NCBI RefSeq assembly: GCF_017831975.1
Contig: NZ_JAFDSS010000001.1
Location: 2,418,001 to 2,482,000 of the forward strand
From: Microbacterium terrae
GTDB taxonomy: Bacteria > Actinomycetota > Actinomycetes > Actinomycetales > Microbacteriaceae
Reading direction: 5' to 3'
Length of the DNA stretch: 64,000 nt
In this document: positions 33,989-43,474 of the stretch, piece by piece
How the letters are laid out: each line of letters begins with the position of its first letter
Numbering within the stretch: position 1 is the first letter of the stretch
The notes under the pieces: model-generated
Told to the model about the DNA's origin: nothing
Databases searched by the model: none
What the model saw: the letters and a program-made list of their open reading frames with translations, nothing else
Program-made: the position numbers and the translations under genes

Positions 33989-35839
33989 CTACTCGACTGT
34001 GACCGACTTCGCCAGGTTGCGCGGCTGGTCGACGTCGAGGCCCTTCGCCGTCGCGAGGCCCATCGCGAATATGTGCAGCGGCACGACGGCCAGGAGCGGC
34101 TCGAAGAACGTTCCGGCGAGCGGGATGCGCAGCACCTCGTCGGACTTCGGCAGCACGGCGGCGTCGCCCTCTTCGGCGATCGCGATGACGCGGGCGCCGC
34201 GCGCGCGGATCTCCTCGATCGATGAGATGACCTTCTTGTGCATCTCGGCCGACTCGCGCGGCGACGGAACGATCACGAACACCGGCTGCCCGGGCTCGAT
34301 GAGGGCGATCGGACCGTGCTTGAGCTCACCGGCGGCGAAGCCCTCGGCGTGGATGTAGGCGAGCTCCTTGAGCTTGAGCGCACCCTCGAGGGCGATCGGG
34401 TAGCCGACGTGACGGCCGAGGAACAGCACCGAGCGGGTGTCGGCCATCCAGCCGGCGAACTGCTCGATGCGGGGCTGCTCGCGCTCGAGGATCTGTGCGA
34501 TCTTGCCCGGGACGGCTTCGAGCTCGCGCACGTGATCCGCGGCGTCGGCCGGCGAGATCGTGCCGCGGATGCGCCCGACGTGCAGCCCCATCAGGTACAG
34601 CGCGGTGATCTGCGCGACGAAGGCCTTGGTGGAGGCGACGGCGACTTCGGGGCCGGCGTGCGTGTAGACGATGGCGTCGGACTCGCGCGGGATGGTCGCA
34701 CCCTGGGTGTTGCAGATCGACAGGGTGCGCGCGCCGTGCTCCCGTGCGTACTTGACGGCCATGAGCGTGTCCATGGTCTCGCCCGACTGGCTGATCGACA
34801 CGACGAGCGTGTCGGGCCCGATCACCGGGTCACGGTAGCGGAACTCGTGGGCGAGCTCGACGTCGACCGGCACCCGGGTCCACTGCTCGATCGCGTACTT
34901 GCCGACCTGGCCGGCGTAGGCAGCCGTGCCGCAGGCGATGATGATGATGCGCGAGACGTCGGTGAACAGTTCGTCGAGTCCGTCGAGCTCGGGGATCACG
35001 ACCTCGCCGTCGCGGATGCGGCCGCGGAGCGTGTTGGCGACCGCCTCGGGCTCCTCCGAGACCTCCTTGGCCATGAACGACGACCAGCCGCCCTTGTCGG
35101 CCGCCGAGGCGTCCCAGGTGACCTCGAACGGCTCGACCTCGACCGATGCGCCGGCGAAGTCGGTGACCTCGACGCCGCCCGGCGTGATGGCGACGATCTG
35201 GTCCTGGCCGATCGCGAGCGCACTGCGCGTGTACTCGACGAACGCGGCGACGTCGGAGCCGAGGAAGTTCTCCCCCTCGCCCAGACCGATCACGAGCGGC
35301 GAGTTGCGTCGTGCGCCGACGACGAGTCCCGGCTGGTCCTCGTGCAGCGCCAGAAGCGTGAAAGCGCCCTCGAGCCGCGAGACGACCGCACGGAACGCCG
35401 TGACGAGATCACCGGATGCCCGGTACTCGCGTCCGAGCAGCACAGCGGCGACCTCGGTGTCGGTCTCGCTGCGGAACGTGTAGCCCTCCGCGAGGAGCTC
35501 GGCCTTGAGCTCGGAGAAGTTCTCGATGATGCCGTTGTGGATGACGGCGAGCTTGTCGTCGTCGGCCAGGTGCGGGTGCGCGTTGCCGTCGGTCGGACCG
35601 CCGTGCGTCGCCCAGCGGGTGTGCCCGATGCCGGTGGTGCCGGCGGCGAGCGGGTGCGCGGCGAGGTCGTCGCGCAGCACCGCGAGCTTGCCGGCGCGCT
35701 TGCGCATGCCGAGATCACCCTGGGCGTCGATGACCGCGATGCCGGCGGAGTCGTACCCGCGGTACTCGAGGCGCGAGAGACCCGAGATCAGAATGGGCTC
35801 GCTGGGCCGCGGGCCCACGTATCCGACGATTCCGCACAT
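33989..35839 (-). CDS. glmS: Glutamine-fructose-6-phosphate aminotransferase (isomerizing)
   Basis: A 616-residue enzyme making glucosamine-6-phosphate for peptidoglycan. The start MCGIVGYVG places the nucleophile Cys at position 2 after Met removal, which fixes the start at 35839. N-terminal Ntn glutaminase (RLEYRGYDSAGIAV, GHTRWATHG), then two SIS domains (VSISQSGETMDTLMAVKYA, LGRHVGYPIALEGALKLKEL) and the C-terminal DQPRNLAKSVTVE. The product pathway continues with GlmM, encoded at 38990. Confidence 0.97.
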   Translation of the reverse strand: MCGIVGYVGPRPSEPILISGLSRLEYRGYDSAGIAVIDAQGDLGMRKRAGKLAVLRDDLAAHPLAAGTTGIGHTRWATHGGPTDGNAHPHLADDDKLAVIHNGIIENFSELKAELLAEGYTFRSETDTEVAAVLLGREYRASGDLVTAFRAVVSRLEGAFTLLALHEDQPGLVVGARRNSPLVIGLGEGENFLGSDVAAFVEYTRSALAIGQDQIVAITPGGVEVTDFAGASVEVEPFEVTWDASAADKGGWSSFMAKEVSEEPEAVANTLRGRIRDGEVVIPELDGLDELFTDVSRIIIIACGTAAYAGQVGKYAIEQWTRVPVDVELAHEFRYRDPVIGPDTLVVSISQSGETMDTLMAVKYAREHGARTLSICNTQGATIPRESDAIVYTHAGPEVAVASTKAFVAQITALYLMGLHVGRIRGTISPADAADHVRELEAVPGKIAQILEREQPRIEQFAGWMADTRSVLFLGRHVGYPIALEGALKLKELAYIHAEGFAAGELKHGPIALIEPGQPVFVIVPSPRESAEMHKKVISSIEEIRARGARVIAIAEEGDAAVLPKSDEVLRIPLAGTFFEPLLAVVPLHIFAMGLATAKGLDVDQPRNLAKSVTVE

Positions 35840-35891
35840 GCCCCCAATGGTAGGCGCGGGGGTTTGCACGGAGCCCGAACGAATGACGGAT

Positions 35892-35914
35892 GCCTCTCAT
35901 CCCCGCTGAGAGGC
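35892..35914 (-). terminator. Hairpin between coaA and glmS
   Basis: Perfect 8-bp stem GCCTCTCA/TGAGAGGC with a seven-base loop, 14 bases beyond the coaA stop on the minus strand. Confidence 0.55.
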
Positions 35915-35927
35915 CCGGGGCTGTCCG

Positions 35928-36887
35928 TCACAACTTGCGCAGCAGCACCGTCTCGACTGTGTGGTCGGCGGACTTCTGCAGCACCAGGTTGGCGCGGTGC
36001 CGCGTGGGCAGCACGTTCTCCTCGAGGTTGGGAAGGTTGATGGTGTTCCAGAAGTGCAGCGCCCGTTCGACCGCCTCGTCGTCGCTCAGGTGCGCGAACA
36101 CGTTGAAGAACGAGTTCGGGTTGCTGAACGCCGCACGTCGCAGCGCCAGGAACCGATCGACGTACCACTGGGTGATGTTCTCTGCGGCCGCATCGACGTA
36201 GATGGAGAAGTCGAACAGGTCGCTCACCGCGACGTCGTTCGGCGTTGGCGGCGGCTGCAGCACGTTCAGGCCCTCGACGATGACGATGTCGGGCCGGCGC
36301 ACGGTCACGACGGCGTCGGGCACGATGTCGTACCGCATGTGCGAGTAGAAGGGCGCCCGCACCTCCGCCGCGCCGCTCTTGACCTCGGTGAGGAACGACA
36401 CCAGCGCCCGCCGGTCGTACGACTCGGGGAAGCCCTTGCGCTCCATGAGACCCCGCCGCTCGAGCTCGGCGTTGGAGTACAGGAACCCGTCGGTGGTGAC
36501 CAGCTCCACCCGGGGCGTCCCCGGCCAGCGACTGGTGAGCTCGCGCAGCAGTCGCGCGATCGTCGACTTGCCGACGGCGACGGAACCTGCGACGCCGACG
36601 ATGAACGGGGTGGTCGTGTCGCTGTCGCCGAGGAACGCCGACTCGTCGGCGCCGAGCCGCTTGGTCGACTCCGCGTACAGCGACAGCAGGCGCGACAGGG
36701 GAACGTATACCTCGCGCACCTCGGCCATGTCGAGGCGGTCGCCGAGGCCGCGGATCTGCACGATCTCGGTCTCGGAGAGCGGCTGCGCGATGCCCGAGGC
36801 CAACCGGGCCCATTCGGAGCGGTCGATCTCGCGGTAGAGCGAGAGCGCGGGGGCTGCGGTGGCGGTGGCCTGTTCGTCGGCGGACAT
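35928..36887 (-). CDS. coaA: Type I pantothenate kinase
   Basis: A 319-residue P-loop kinase for the first step of coenzyme A synthesis. Walker A is GVAGSVAVGKST (about residue 97-108), then VELVTTDGFLYSNAELERRG, and GFPESYDRRALV matches the family. C-terminal NLPNLEENVLPTRHRANLVL is typical of CoaA. Starts at ATG 36887, divergent from the Ppx/GppA gene. Confidence 0.96.
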   Translation of the reverse strand: MSADEQATATAAPALSLYREIDRSEWARLASGIAQPLSETEIVQIRGLGDRLDMAEVREVYVPLSRLLSLYAESTKRLGADESAFLGDSDTTTPFIVGVAGSVAVGKSTIARLLRELTSRWPGTPRVELVTTDGFLYSNAELERRGLMERKGFPESYDRRALVSFLTEVKSGAAEVRAPFYSHMRYDIVPDAVVTVRRPDIVIVEGLNVLQPPPTPNDVAVSDLFDFSIYVDAAAENITQWYVDRFLALRRAAFSNPNSFFNVFAHLSDDEAVERALHFWNTINLPNLEENVLPTRHRANLVLQKSADHTVETVLLRKL

Positions 36888-37000
36888 CGCGATTATCGTA
36901 GCCGCTCGGCAGTCGATGACGGATGCCGCGCCCGCCCGTCCGCCCCGCGCCGAACGGTCACACGCCCGGCGGCGGCACGCGCGACGGCTAGTGTGTCCCC

Positions 37001-37930
37001 GTGCGCTTGGGAGTCCTCGACATCGGTTCGAACACCGTCCACCTGCTCGTCGCCGACGCTCGGCCAGGTGGCAGGCCGCTGGCCACGACCAGCCGGCGCA
37101 CGGTCCTGCGCCTGATGCGGTACCTCGGGCCCGACGGCGAGATCACCGAGGAGGGTGTCTCGGCGCTCGTCGCGGCGGTGGCCGATGCACGCGCGGTGGC
37201 GGCATCCGAGAAGGTGGACGAGCTCCTCGCCACGGCCACCAGCGCTGTGCGCGAAGCCGCGAACGGCGCCGAGGTGATCGCGCGCATCGAGGCGGCGCTC
37301 GGCCAGCCACTGCAGGTGCTCGGCGGCGAGAGCGAAGCCCGCTACACCTTCCTGGCCGTACGCCGCTGGTTCGGCTGGGCTGCCGGGCAGATCCTGCTGT
37401 TCGACATCGGGGGCGGATCGCTCGAGATCGCCGCCGGCGGCGACGAGATGCCGGATGCCGCGGCATCCGTCCCCCTGGGCGCCGGTCGCATGACGATCCA
37501 GTTCCTCCCCCAGGACCCGCCCGGCGAGGACGCGGTGGAGAAGCTGCGCCACCACGCGCGCACGACGCTCGCACCGGTGGCCGAGGCGTTCGGCTCACTC
37601 CCCCGCCCCGACCACGTCGTGGGGTCGTCCAAGGCGATCCGCTCGCTCGCGAAGCTCGTCGGTTACCCCGTGCCCGGATGGTCGGGCATCGAGCGGATGG
37701 TGCTGCCGCGCGCGGCTCTCGGCTCGTGGATCCCTCGGCTCGCGCGCATCCCCGCGAGCGCCCGCCAGGAGCTGCCCGGCATCACGCCCGATCGTGCGTT
37801 CCAGATCGTCGCGGGCGCCGTCGTGCTGCACGAGGCGATGCGCGCTCTCGACGTGGACGAGCTCGAGGTGTCGCCGTGGGCGCTGCGCGAAGGCGTGCTG
37901 CTGCGCTACATCGAAGAGCTCGGCTGGTAG
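37001..37930 (+). CDS. Ppx/GppA family phosphatase
   Basis: A 309-residue ASKHA-fold phosphatase of the exopolyphosphatase/pppGpp phosphatase family. LGVLDIGSNTVHLLVADA and LLFDIGGGSLEIAAGGDE are the two phosphate-binding motifs; AVREAANGAEVIARIE and GESEARYTF are conserved. Actinobacteria use short Ppx1-type enzymes like this on polyphosphate; which substrate applies here is open. GTG start at 37001; no downstream partner. Confidence 0.9.
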   Translation: MRLGVLDIGSNTVHLLVADARPGGRPLATTSRRTVLRLMRYLGPDGEITEEGVSALVAAVADARAVAASEKVDELLATATSAVREAANGAEVIARIEAALGQPLQVLGGESEARYTFLAVRRWFGWAAGQILLFDIGGGSLEIAAGGDEMPDAAASVPLGAGRMTIQFLPQDPPGEDAVEKLRHHARTTLAPVAEAFGSLPRPDHVVGSSKAIRSLAKLVGYPVPGWSGIERMVLPRAALGSWIPRLARIPASARQELPGITPDRAFQIVAGAVVLHEAMRALDVDELEVSPWALREGVLLRYIEELGW

Positions 37931-38072
37931 CCGCGCGATCGCGGGTGCTCACGCGGCAGACGCGAGCTGCCCGTGGGTACCGAACCCCGTGCGGCAGACC
38001 CGATCGGTTGCCGACGCTTCACGGCCTCGTCATGTCCCTGAAATGACCGCGCTCTAATCTGATTCTCATCAA

Positions 38073-38102
38073 ACGGGCACCGATGCCACGGTGGCCGTTT
38101 TT
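38073..38102 (+). terminator. Intrinsic terminator with T-tract upstream of the LAXTG protein gene
   Basis: Stem ACGG-g-CACCG (38073-38082) pairs with CGGTG-g-CCGT (38089-38098), G/G mismatch inside, six-base loop, followed by TTTT. It is 142 bases past the phosphatase stop and 58 before the next start, so it ends the phosphatase transcript or acts as an attenuator in the leader of the next gene. The gap 37931-38159 holds nothing else recognisable. Confidence 0.65.
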
Positions 38103-38159
38103 CATGTCACCGGTGCATCGCGCTCACCGCGCGCCATTGAGCCTTCCCGGGGGGAAGCC

Positions 38160-38939
38160 ATGAAGCACTGGAAGACGCCTGCGATCGCCGGAGCGATCCT
38201 CATCACAACGATCGGCATCGGTCTGAGCGGCACCGCCGCGAGCGCTGCCAACGGGATAGAAGGATCGACCACGACGATCCTGGACTTCACCGTCGCGGGT
38301 CAGGTCACCGTGACGGTCGACACGACGAATCTCTCGGAGGTGCCCGCCTGGGGCGCAGCCGTCGTCCAAGCGCCGAACGGCGACCTGCACCGCTTCGGCC
38401 CGAAGCTCTACGCTGCCGGCGAGGACTGGGACTACACCACGACCCTGCTCGGCTATTCGTGCGACGACCTCTCGCTCACGTCGGCAGCGGCCTTCGGATT
38501 CGCCGAGGCCGACGACGCCGAACCGTCATGGACCAGCGGGCAGGTCGCGTACCCCGACCCGCGCGTGACCGTGCTCGGCTGCCCGGTCGCCACGACCGAA
38601 CCCACACCGGAGCCCGAGACGCCGACTCCGTCGCCGACTGTCGCACCGTCCGAGCAGGCCGCGACGCCGGAACCGACACCGACAACACCGACGACACCCA
38701 CGACGCCCCTCGCCGAGTCGTCGCCGACGGCGACTCCTGCTCCCCTCGCGAACAGCGTCGCGACGCCCACCGTCACCACGGCTGCGGTGTCGGCCAGCGC
38801 CGCGGCGTCCGAGGATCCCTCGGCCCTCGCCGCCACCGGCACCAGCATGTGGTGGGTGCCGTTCGCCGCGATCGCAGGCCTCCTCGCCCTCGCGGTCGGC
38901 GGTCACGCGGTCGCCGTGTCGCGGCGGCGCGACCGCTGA
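38160..38939 (+). CDS. Secreted protein with class-E sortase (LAXTG) anchoring signal
   Basis: A 259-residue surface protein: Sec signal peptide (residues 1-31, MKHWKTPAIAGAILITTIGI to ASAA), a 120-residue Cys-pair domain of unknown fold (Cys in LGYSCDDLS and VLGCPVA), a 100-residue Pro/Thr linker (TPEPETPTPSPT), then LAATG, a hydrophobic segment and RRRDR. LAATG fits the LAXTG signal of class E sortases. GGGGGGAAG before ATG 38160 decides the start. No sortase gene is in the window. Ligand or function unknown; it is not linked to neighbours. Confidence 0.82.
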   Translation: MKHWKTPAIAGAILITTIGIGLSGTAASAANGIEGSTTTILDFTVAGQVTVTVDTTNLSEVPAWGAAVVQAPNGDLHRFGPKLYAAGEDWDYTTTLLGYSCDDLSLTSAAAFGFAEADDAEPSWTSGQVAYPDPRVTVLGCPVATTEPTPEPETPTPSPTVAPSEQAATPEPTPTTPTTPTTPLAESSPTATPAPLANSVATPTVTTAAVSASAAASEDPSALAATGTSMWWVPFAAIAGLLALAVGGHAVAVSRRRDR

Positions 38940-38945
38940 GCCGGG

Positions 38946-38977
38946 AGGGGGGTGCACGCGGCGGCGTGCACCCCCTC
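38946..38977. terminator. Bidirectional terminator between the LAXTG protein gene and glmM
   Basis: 12-bp stem GGGGGTGCACGC (38948-38959)/GCGTGCACCCCC (38964-38975) with a GGCG loop, between two convergent stop codons. Confidence 0.75.
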
Positions 38978-38989
38978 ACCCCAGCGAGA

Positions 38990-40348
38990 TCAGAGCGCGA
39001 GTCGCTCGCGTACCACGTCGGCGAGTGCGTCGGCGTGACGGCGGGCGTCCTCTTCCGACGCCGCTTCGACCATGACGCGCACCATCTCCTCGGTGCCCGA
39101 GGGGCGCAGCAGCACACGCCCGGTGTCACCGAGTTCGGCGGTGACGGCGGCGACGGCATCCGCCACAACCTCGTCGGTCGCCGCGCGCGTGCGGTCCACG
39201 CCGCGCACATTGACCAGCAGCTGCGGGTACACGGTCATGATCGAGGCGAGCTCGGCGGCGGTTTTCCCGGTGCGCGCCATCTCGGCGACCAGGTGCAGGC
39301 CCGTGAGCAGGCCGTCGCCGGTCGTGGCGTACTCGCTCATGATCACGTGACCCGACTGCTCGCCGCCGAGCGAGTAGTCCCGCTCGTTCATGCGCTCGAG
39401 CACGTAGCGGTCGCCGACCGCAGTGGTCTCGACGTGGATGCCGTGGTGGGCCATGGCGCGGTGCAGGCCGAGGTTGCTCATCACGGTGGTGACGAGGGTG
39501 TCGCCCGCGAGGTGGCCGCGCTCCTTCATCGACACGGCCAGGATCGCCATGATCTGGTCACCGTCGATCACGCGGCCCGCGGCGTCGACCGCGAGGCAGC
39601 GGTCGGCGTCGCCGTCGTGCGCGATGCCGATGTCGGCGCCGTGGGCGAGCACCGCGTCGGCGAGCTTGTCGAGATGGGTCGAGCCGACGCCGTCGTTGAT
39701 GTTCCAGCCGTCAGGATCGGCGCCGATCACGGTGACACGAGCACCCGCGTCCTTGAACGTCTCGGGCGAGACGCCCGAGGCCGCGCCGTGCGCGCAGTCG
39801 AGCACGACATGGATGCCGTCCAGCCGATGCGGGAGCGAGCCGAGGAGGTGCACGACGTAGCGATCCTCCGCGTCGGCGAAGCGGCGGATGCGTCCGACCT
39901 CGGCGCCGGTCGGCTGCAGCTTCGGCCCCGACATGGCGCTCTCGATGCGCTGCTCGACCACATCGGGGAGCTTGACACCGCCGCGCGCGAAGATCTTGAT
40001 GCCGTTGTCGGGCGCGGGGTTGTGCGACGCCGACACCATCACGCCGAAGTCGGCGTCGATGTCGGCGATGAGGAACGCGGTCGCCGGGGTGGGGAGCACG
40101 CCGGCGTCGAACACGTCGACACCCGACGAGGCGAGCCCGGCCGCGACCGCGGCGGAGAGGAACTCGCCCGACACCCGCGGGTCGCGGGCGACCACGGCGG
40201 TGAGTCGCTTGCCGGCCGCGCGTCGCGCGTCGGCAGAACGGCCCTGGCCCAGGACGACGGCGGTCGCCTGGGCCAGGGTGAGCGCAAGATCGGCGGTGAG
40301 GGGGCCGTTGGCCAGCCCCCTCACCCCATCCGTGCCAAAGAGCGGCAT
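38990..40348 (-). CDS. glmM: Phosphoglucosamine mutase
   Basis: A 452-residue enzyme that converts glucosamine-6-phosphate to the 1-phosphate. The phosphoserine is Ser108 in [14 protein letters not shown]; metal loop DGDADRC and sugar loop GGEQSGH are present. Start [11 protein letters not shown] at 40348. It lies 16 bases behind rpsI in the rplM-rpsI-glmM order common in Gram-positives; the preceding pathway gene glmS is 3 kb away. Confidence 0.97.
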   Translation of the reverse strand: MPLFGTDGVRGLANGPLTADLALTLAQATAVVLGQGRSADARRAAGKRLTAVVARDPRVSGEFLSAAVAAGLASSGVDVFDAGVLPTPATAFLIADIDADFGVMVSASHNPAPDNGIKIFARGGVKLPDVVEQRIESAMSGPKLQPTGAEVGRIRRFADAEDRYVVHLLGSLPHRLDGIHVVLDCAHGAASGVSPETFKDAGARVTVIGADPDGWNINDGVGSTHLDKLADAVLAHGADIGIAHDGDADRCLAVDAAGRVIDGDQIMAILAVSMKERGHLAGDTLVTTVMSNLGLHRAMAHHGIHVETTAVGDRYVLERMNERDYSLGGEQSGHVIMSEYATTGDGLLTGLHLVAEMARTGKTAAELASIMTVYPQLLVNVRGVDRTRAATDEVVADAVAAVTAELGDTGRVLLRPSGTEEMVRVMVEAASEEDARRHADALADVVRERLAL

Positions 40349-40364
40349 ACGGAGTGGAGGCCGA

Positions 40365-40844
40365 TCAGCGCTTCGAGTACTGCGGAGCCTTGCGGGCCTT
40401 CTTGAGACCAGCCTTCTTGCGCTCGATGACGCGGGCGTCGCGCGAGAGGAAACCGGCCTTCTTGAGCGTCGGGCGGTTGTTCTCCGCGTCGATCTCGTTG
40501 AGCGCGCGGGCGATGCCGAGACGCAGGGCGCCGGCCTGGCCCGAGGGGCCACCACCCGAGATGCGGACGATGACGTCGTACGCGCCGGTGAGGTTGAGCA
40601 CCGTGAACGGGTCGGTGATCAGCTGCTGGTGCAGCTTGTTCGGGAAGTAGTCCTCGAACGTGCGGCCGTTGACGGTGATGGTGCCGGAGCCCGGGATGAC
40701 GCGCACGCGGGCGATGGCCTGCTTGCGACGACCGACGGCCGCACCCGAGACCGAGAGCACGGGGCGCTCGATGGTGGTGACGGACTCGTCGAGAGGGGTC
40801 TCGGTCGAGTAGTTGCTGATTTCGGTTTCTTCGATCTTCGCCAC
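40365..40844 (-). CDS. rpsI: 30S ribosomal protein S9
   Basis: A 159-residue S9 with an N-terminal extension of about 28 residues ([20 protein letters not shown]) before the conserved [14 protein letters not shown]. The C-terminal [17 protein letters not shown] that reaches P-site tRNA is intact. The GTG at 40844 has AAGGA seven bases upstream; upstream frame is inside rplM and not used. 25 bases after rplM. Confidence 0.95.
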   Translation of the reverse strand: MAKIEETEISNYSTETPLDESVTTIERPVLSVSGAAVGRRKQAIARVRVIPGSGTITVNGRTFEDYFPNKLHQQLITDPFTVLNLTGAYDVIVRISGGGPSGQAGALRLGIARALNEIDAENNRPTLKKAGFLSRDARVIERKKAGLKKARKAPQYSKR

Positions 40845-40869
40845 GAGTGTGTCCTTGTCTGTCCGGCGC

Positions 40870-41316
40870 TTACTGGGCGACCTGGTCGAAAACGTACGTC
40901 TTGGGCTGCTGGGCCGCGTGCGGGTGCTCGGCACCGCGGTAGACCTTCAGCTTCGACAGCTGCTGACGGCCGAGGCTGTTCTTGGGGAGCATGCCGCGGA
41001 CGGCCTTCTCGACAGCGCGGACGGGGTTCTTCTCCATGAGCTCGGAGTAGGTGACCGCCGTGAGGCCGCCCGGGTAGCCCGAGTGGCGGTAGGCCTTCTT
41101 CTGCTCGAGCTTCTGGCCGGTGAGGGCCACCTTGTCGGCGTTGATGATCACGACGAAGTCACCGGTGTCGATGTGGTTCGCGAAGGTGGGCTTGTGCTTG
41201 CCGCGCAGGAGCGCTGCGGTGTGCGAGGCGAGACGGCCGAGGACGACGTCGGTCGCGTCGATGACCAGCCATTCGCGCTGGGTTTCGCCCGCCTTGGGGG
41301 TGTAAGTACGCGTCAC
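40870..41316 (-). CDS. rplM: 50S ribosomal protein L13
   Basis: A 148-residue L13 with the typical [28 protein letters not shown] and [12 protein letters not shown] blocks. GTG start at 41316. First gene of rplM-rpsI-glmM. The 190-base gap upstream (41317-41507) should contain the promoter; TAAACT (minus strand, 41475-41470) is a possible -10 but no matching -35 is visible. Confidence 0.96.
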   Translation of the reverse strand: MTRTYTPKAGETQREWLVIDATDVVLGRLASHTAALLRGKHKPTFANHIDTGDFVVIINADKVALTGQKLEQKKAYRHSGYPGGLTAVTYSELMEKNPVRAVEKAVRGMLPKNSLGRQQLSKLKVYRGAEHPHAAQQPKTYVFDQVAQ

Positions 41317-41507
41317 AATAGTGCTGCTTTCTTGAGTCGAACGGAGAGGTTCGTGAATCCCACTCCGGGGTGGTTCGTCGTGATCCTCGAACTCGTCGAG
41401 GGGAAGAACACGCCAGTGGAGGGCTCACGTTCGCGGTGCCGGTTCAGCAGAGCCGGACACCAAAGAAACAGTTTACACCATGAGGATGCCTGGCCCGAAC
41501 GCCCGGC

Positions 41508-41957
41508 TCAGCGCGGAGCATCCGCTTCGACGGCCGCAGGCCCACCCTCGGCCCGACGCCGATGCGCCCGCCCGCTGGCCAGACTGAAGATCGCGACGCC
41601 GATGGCCGCACCGAGCACATTGGCGACGACGTCGGCCAGGCTCGCCGTGCGCTGCGGAAGCAGGAGCGCCTGCCCCACCTCGATCGCGATCGCCGCCGCA
41701 GCGGAGACCGGCACCACGAGCACCCACCGAGCCGGCATGATCGCGCCGCCGAGGAGACCGAACGGCACGAAAAGCACGACGTTCGCGATGAACTCGACCA
41801 GCGCATAGCCGGCCCAGGGCCACATCGCCGCGATGTCGCGGAGCACTCCGCGCACCTGCAGATCGACGGGAGTCGGCCACAGTGCGACGACGATCAGCAG
41901 GGCGCAGTAGATCGCCAGCACGACGACGGCGGGGCGACGGCGCACGTCGAGAGTCAT
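41508..41957 (-). CDS. VanZ-like family membrane protein
   Basis: A 149-residue protein with four membrane segments: VVVLAIYCALLIVVALWPTP, ALVEFIANVVLFVPFGLLGG, WVLVVPVSAAAAIAIEVGQA and VVANVLGAAIGVAIFSLASG. The NxxLFxPFG and ExxQ elements match VanZ-like proteins, some of which lower teicoplanin binding; most have no known role. GGAGG seven bases before ATG 41957 fixes the start. It is followed by the rplM-rpsI-glmM operon without a visible terminator. Confidence 0.85.
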   Translation of the reverse strand: MTLDVRRRPAVVVLAIYCALLIVVALWPTPVDLQVRGVLRDIAAMWPWAGYALVEFIANVVLFVPFGLLGGAIMPARWVLVVPVSAAAAIAIEVGQALLLPQRTASLADVVANVLGAAIGVAIFSLASGRAHRRRAEGGPAAVEADAPR

Positions 41958-42254
41958 CCGCCCACCTCCGTCCGCCGGGGCGCGGCGGCGGTGCTGCGCG
42001 AGTCTGTGGGCAGAGCCTACGCGCGCGATGCCCGGTCGGGCCAGCCCTACGACACCTCGGGAGCGCAGCCGCGGGCGCGACATCAACCCTGAACGCCGTA
42101 TGAGGGTTCCATGAGACATCACGGCGAGGGGCACCCAACGCCGACCGACAGGCGTACCGTTGTAGACGAACGCGACGATCGCTTCGGGATGGGATTCCCC
42201 AGTCTCCTTCCGATTCCGCCGTCGAGGTGACTCCAGCGGGCGATCGCAGCGTGA

Positions 42255-42299
42255 GGCCCCCTCGAGGAGAGTGTCCCCCAGCACCTCCCTGAGGGGGCC
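42255..42299. other. Imperfect hairpin in the gap upstream of the VanZ-like gene
   Basis: GGCCCCCTC (42255-42263) pairs with GAGGGGGCC (42291-42299) across a 27-base loop. The gap 41958-42410 otherwise shows no convincing gene: its open frames lack ribosome-binding sites and normal codon use. Confidence 0.4.
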
Positions 42300-42414
42300 A
42301 CAACTGTCTCTGAGACAGGATTCCCCGAGGCCGAGAATCGACGCGGGAGGGAGCGGTTCCACACCCTCCGCATTCTCATTCGTTTCTCACTTTCCGCTCA
42401 GCCTCGAGAACCGC

Positions 42415-42420
42415 TATGGT
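42415..42420 (+). promoter_or_regulatory. Possible -10 of the 6C RNA promoter
   Basis: TATGGT (42415-42420) is preceded 18 bases upstream by a weak TTTCCG (42391-42396). Transcription would start near 42427, ahead of the two C6 hairpins. Confidence 0.4.
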
Positions 42421-42465
42421 GGTGCCAACGAGCCCGAACTCGTTCCCTCGCACCACCGGCAGTCC

Positions 42466-42576
42466 GTCGGACGCGCGCATCCCCCCTGCGCTTGACCGTC
42501 GGTCATCCACGCTTCACCGCGAAGCAGTTCGGACTCGTGTCGCGCCCGCCGAAGCCCCCCTCTGGCGGGCGCGAGT
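42466..42576 (+). ncRNA. Candidate 6C RNA
   Basis: Two hairpins each carry six consecutive C in the loop, the defining feature of the actinobacterial 6C sRNA. Hairpin 1: GCGCA (42475-42479), loop TCCCCCC, TGCGC (42487-42491). Hairpin 2: CGCGCCCGCC (42541-42550) pairs with GGCGGGCGCG (42564-42573), the 13-base loop holds CCCCCC (42555-42560), and AGTTCTT follows as a weak terminator tail. No protein gene is plausible here. The 6C RNA of Streptomyces and mycobacteria is linked to development and to DNA-replication and secretion genes; the target here is unknown. The spacing between hairpins (about 50 bases) is my main reservation. Confidence 0.7.
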
Positions 42577-42683
42577 TCTTCCGGCCGCCGCGCGGTGCGA
42601 TCCCCGACGATGTGGATCCACCGCCCGGCGAGCACGACAGCTCCCCAGCACCGCGACGACTCGTCTCGCAGGCGGTCGCCGAC

Positions 42684-43382
42684 TCAGGCCGCGCCAGCCG
42701 CCGTCTTCCGCGTCTCCAGCGGCTGAGCCGTGATGAGGATCGGCAGATGGTCGCTCGATCCCTGCGGCAGGGTGCGCACGCGGTCGATCTCGAAGCCGAT
42801 CGACGTCGCGAAGTCGTAGTGGCCGCGGAAGAAGCGGTAGCGCGTGTACGTGCGCGAGTCGCTGAGGTTGAGCTCGAACCCCTGCGCACGCACGTGCTGA
42901 CCCAGGTGCTCCTTGAAGACCGGGTAGTTGTAGTCGCCGACCATCAGCGCCGGCACCCCGCGGCCGAGGCTCTCGAGCTCGGTGAGCGCCGTGCGGATCT
43001 GATGACGACGCAGCGAGTTGAGTGCGGTGAGCGGAGCGGCGTGGAACGACGCGACGATCACTTCACGACCGTGATCGATGTCGTGCAGCCGCACGCCCAG
43101 CAGACGCTCCTCTGCGGGCTTGAGCACCCGGTCGTGCAGCGACTTCTTGAGCGCCAGGGCGCGCACCTCGACGGCGCGATAGGTGTTGCGGCGGTAGTAG
43201 ACCGCGAGGCCCAGACGGTTGCGCTGCGTCGCATCGGCGAGATGGAGTCCCTCGATCTCGTCGGGGATCGCCGACGTGTCGGCCTCCTGCAGGCAGAGGA
43301 CGTCGGGGTTGTAGCGCTCGACGAGGTGGGCCAGCTCGCCGGCGGCCCGATGCTTGCGCAGGTTGTACGAAATCACCCTCAT
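42684..43382 (-). CDS. Endonuclease/exonuclease/phosphatase family protein
   Basis: A 232-residue protein with the EEP (DNase I-like) fold: first-strand MRVISYNLRKHRA, metal Glu in VLCLQEADTS, ALMVGDYNYP and the C-terminal SSDHLPILI with catalytic His. All key residues are present. GGAGG five bases before ATG 43382 sets the start. No signal peptide, so it acts in the cytosol; substrate unknown. Divergent from the next gene. Confidence 0.88.
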   Translation of the reverse strand: MRVISYNLRKHRAAGELAHLVERYNPDVLCLQEADTSAIPDEIEGLHLADATQRNRLGLAVYYRRNTYRAVEVRALALKKSLHDRVLKPAEERLLGVRLHDIDHGREVIVASFHAAPLTALNSLRRHQIRTALTELESLGRGVPALMVGDYNYPVFKEHLGQHVRAQGFELNLSDSRTYTRYRFFRGHYDFATSIGFEIDRVRTLPQGSSDHLPILITAQPLETRKTAAGAA

Positions 43383-43474
43383 ACCGCCTCCACCATACGT
43401 GCACGACGTGTCGAACGGGTGACGTACCGCCGACACCGAGCACACTCATAGGCCAACGCGATCTGGAGCATCTG

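Noticed and set aside
42119..42635. Small open frames in the gap between the VanZ-like and nuclease genes
   Set aside because: No ribosome-binding site, abnormal composition, and the region 42466-42576 is better explained by the 6C RNA.
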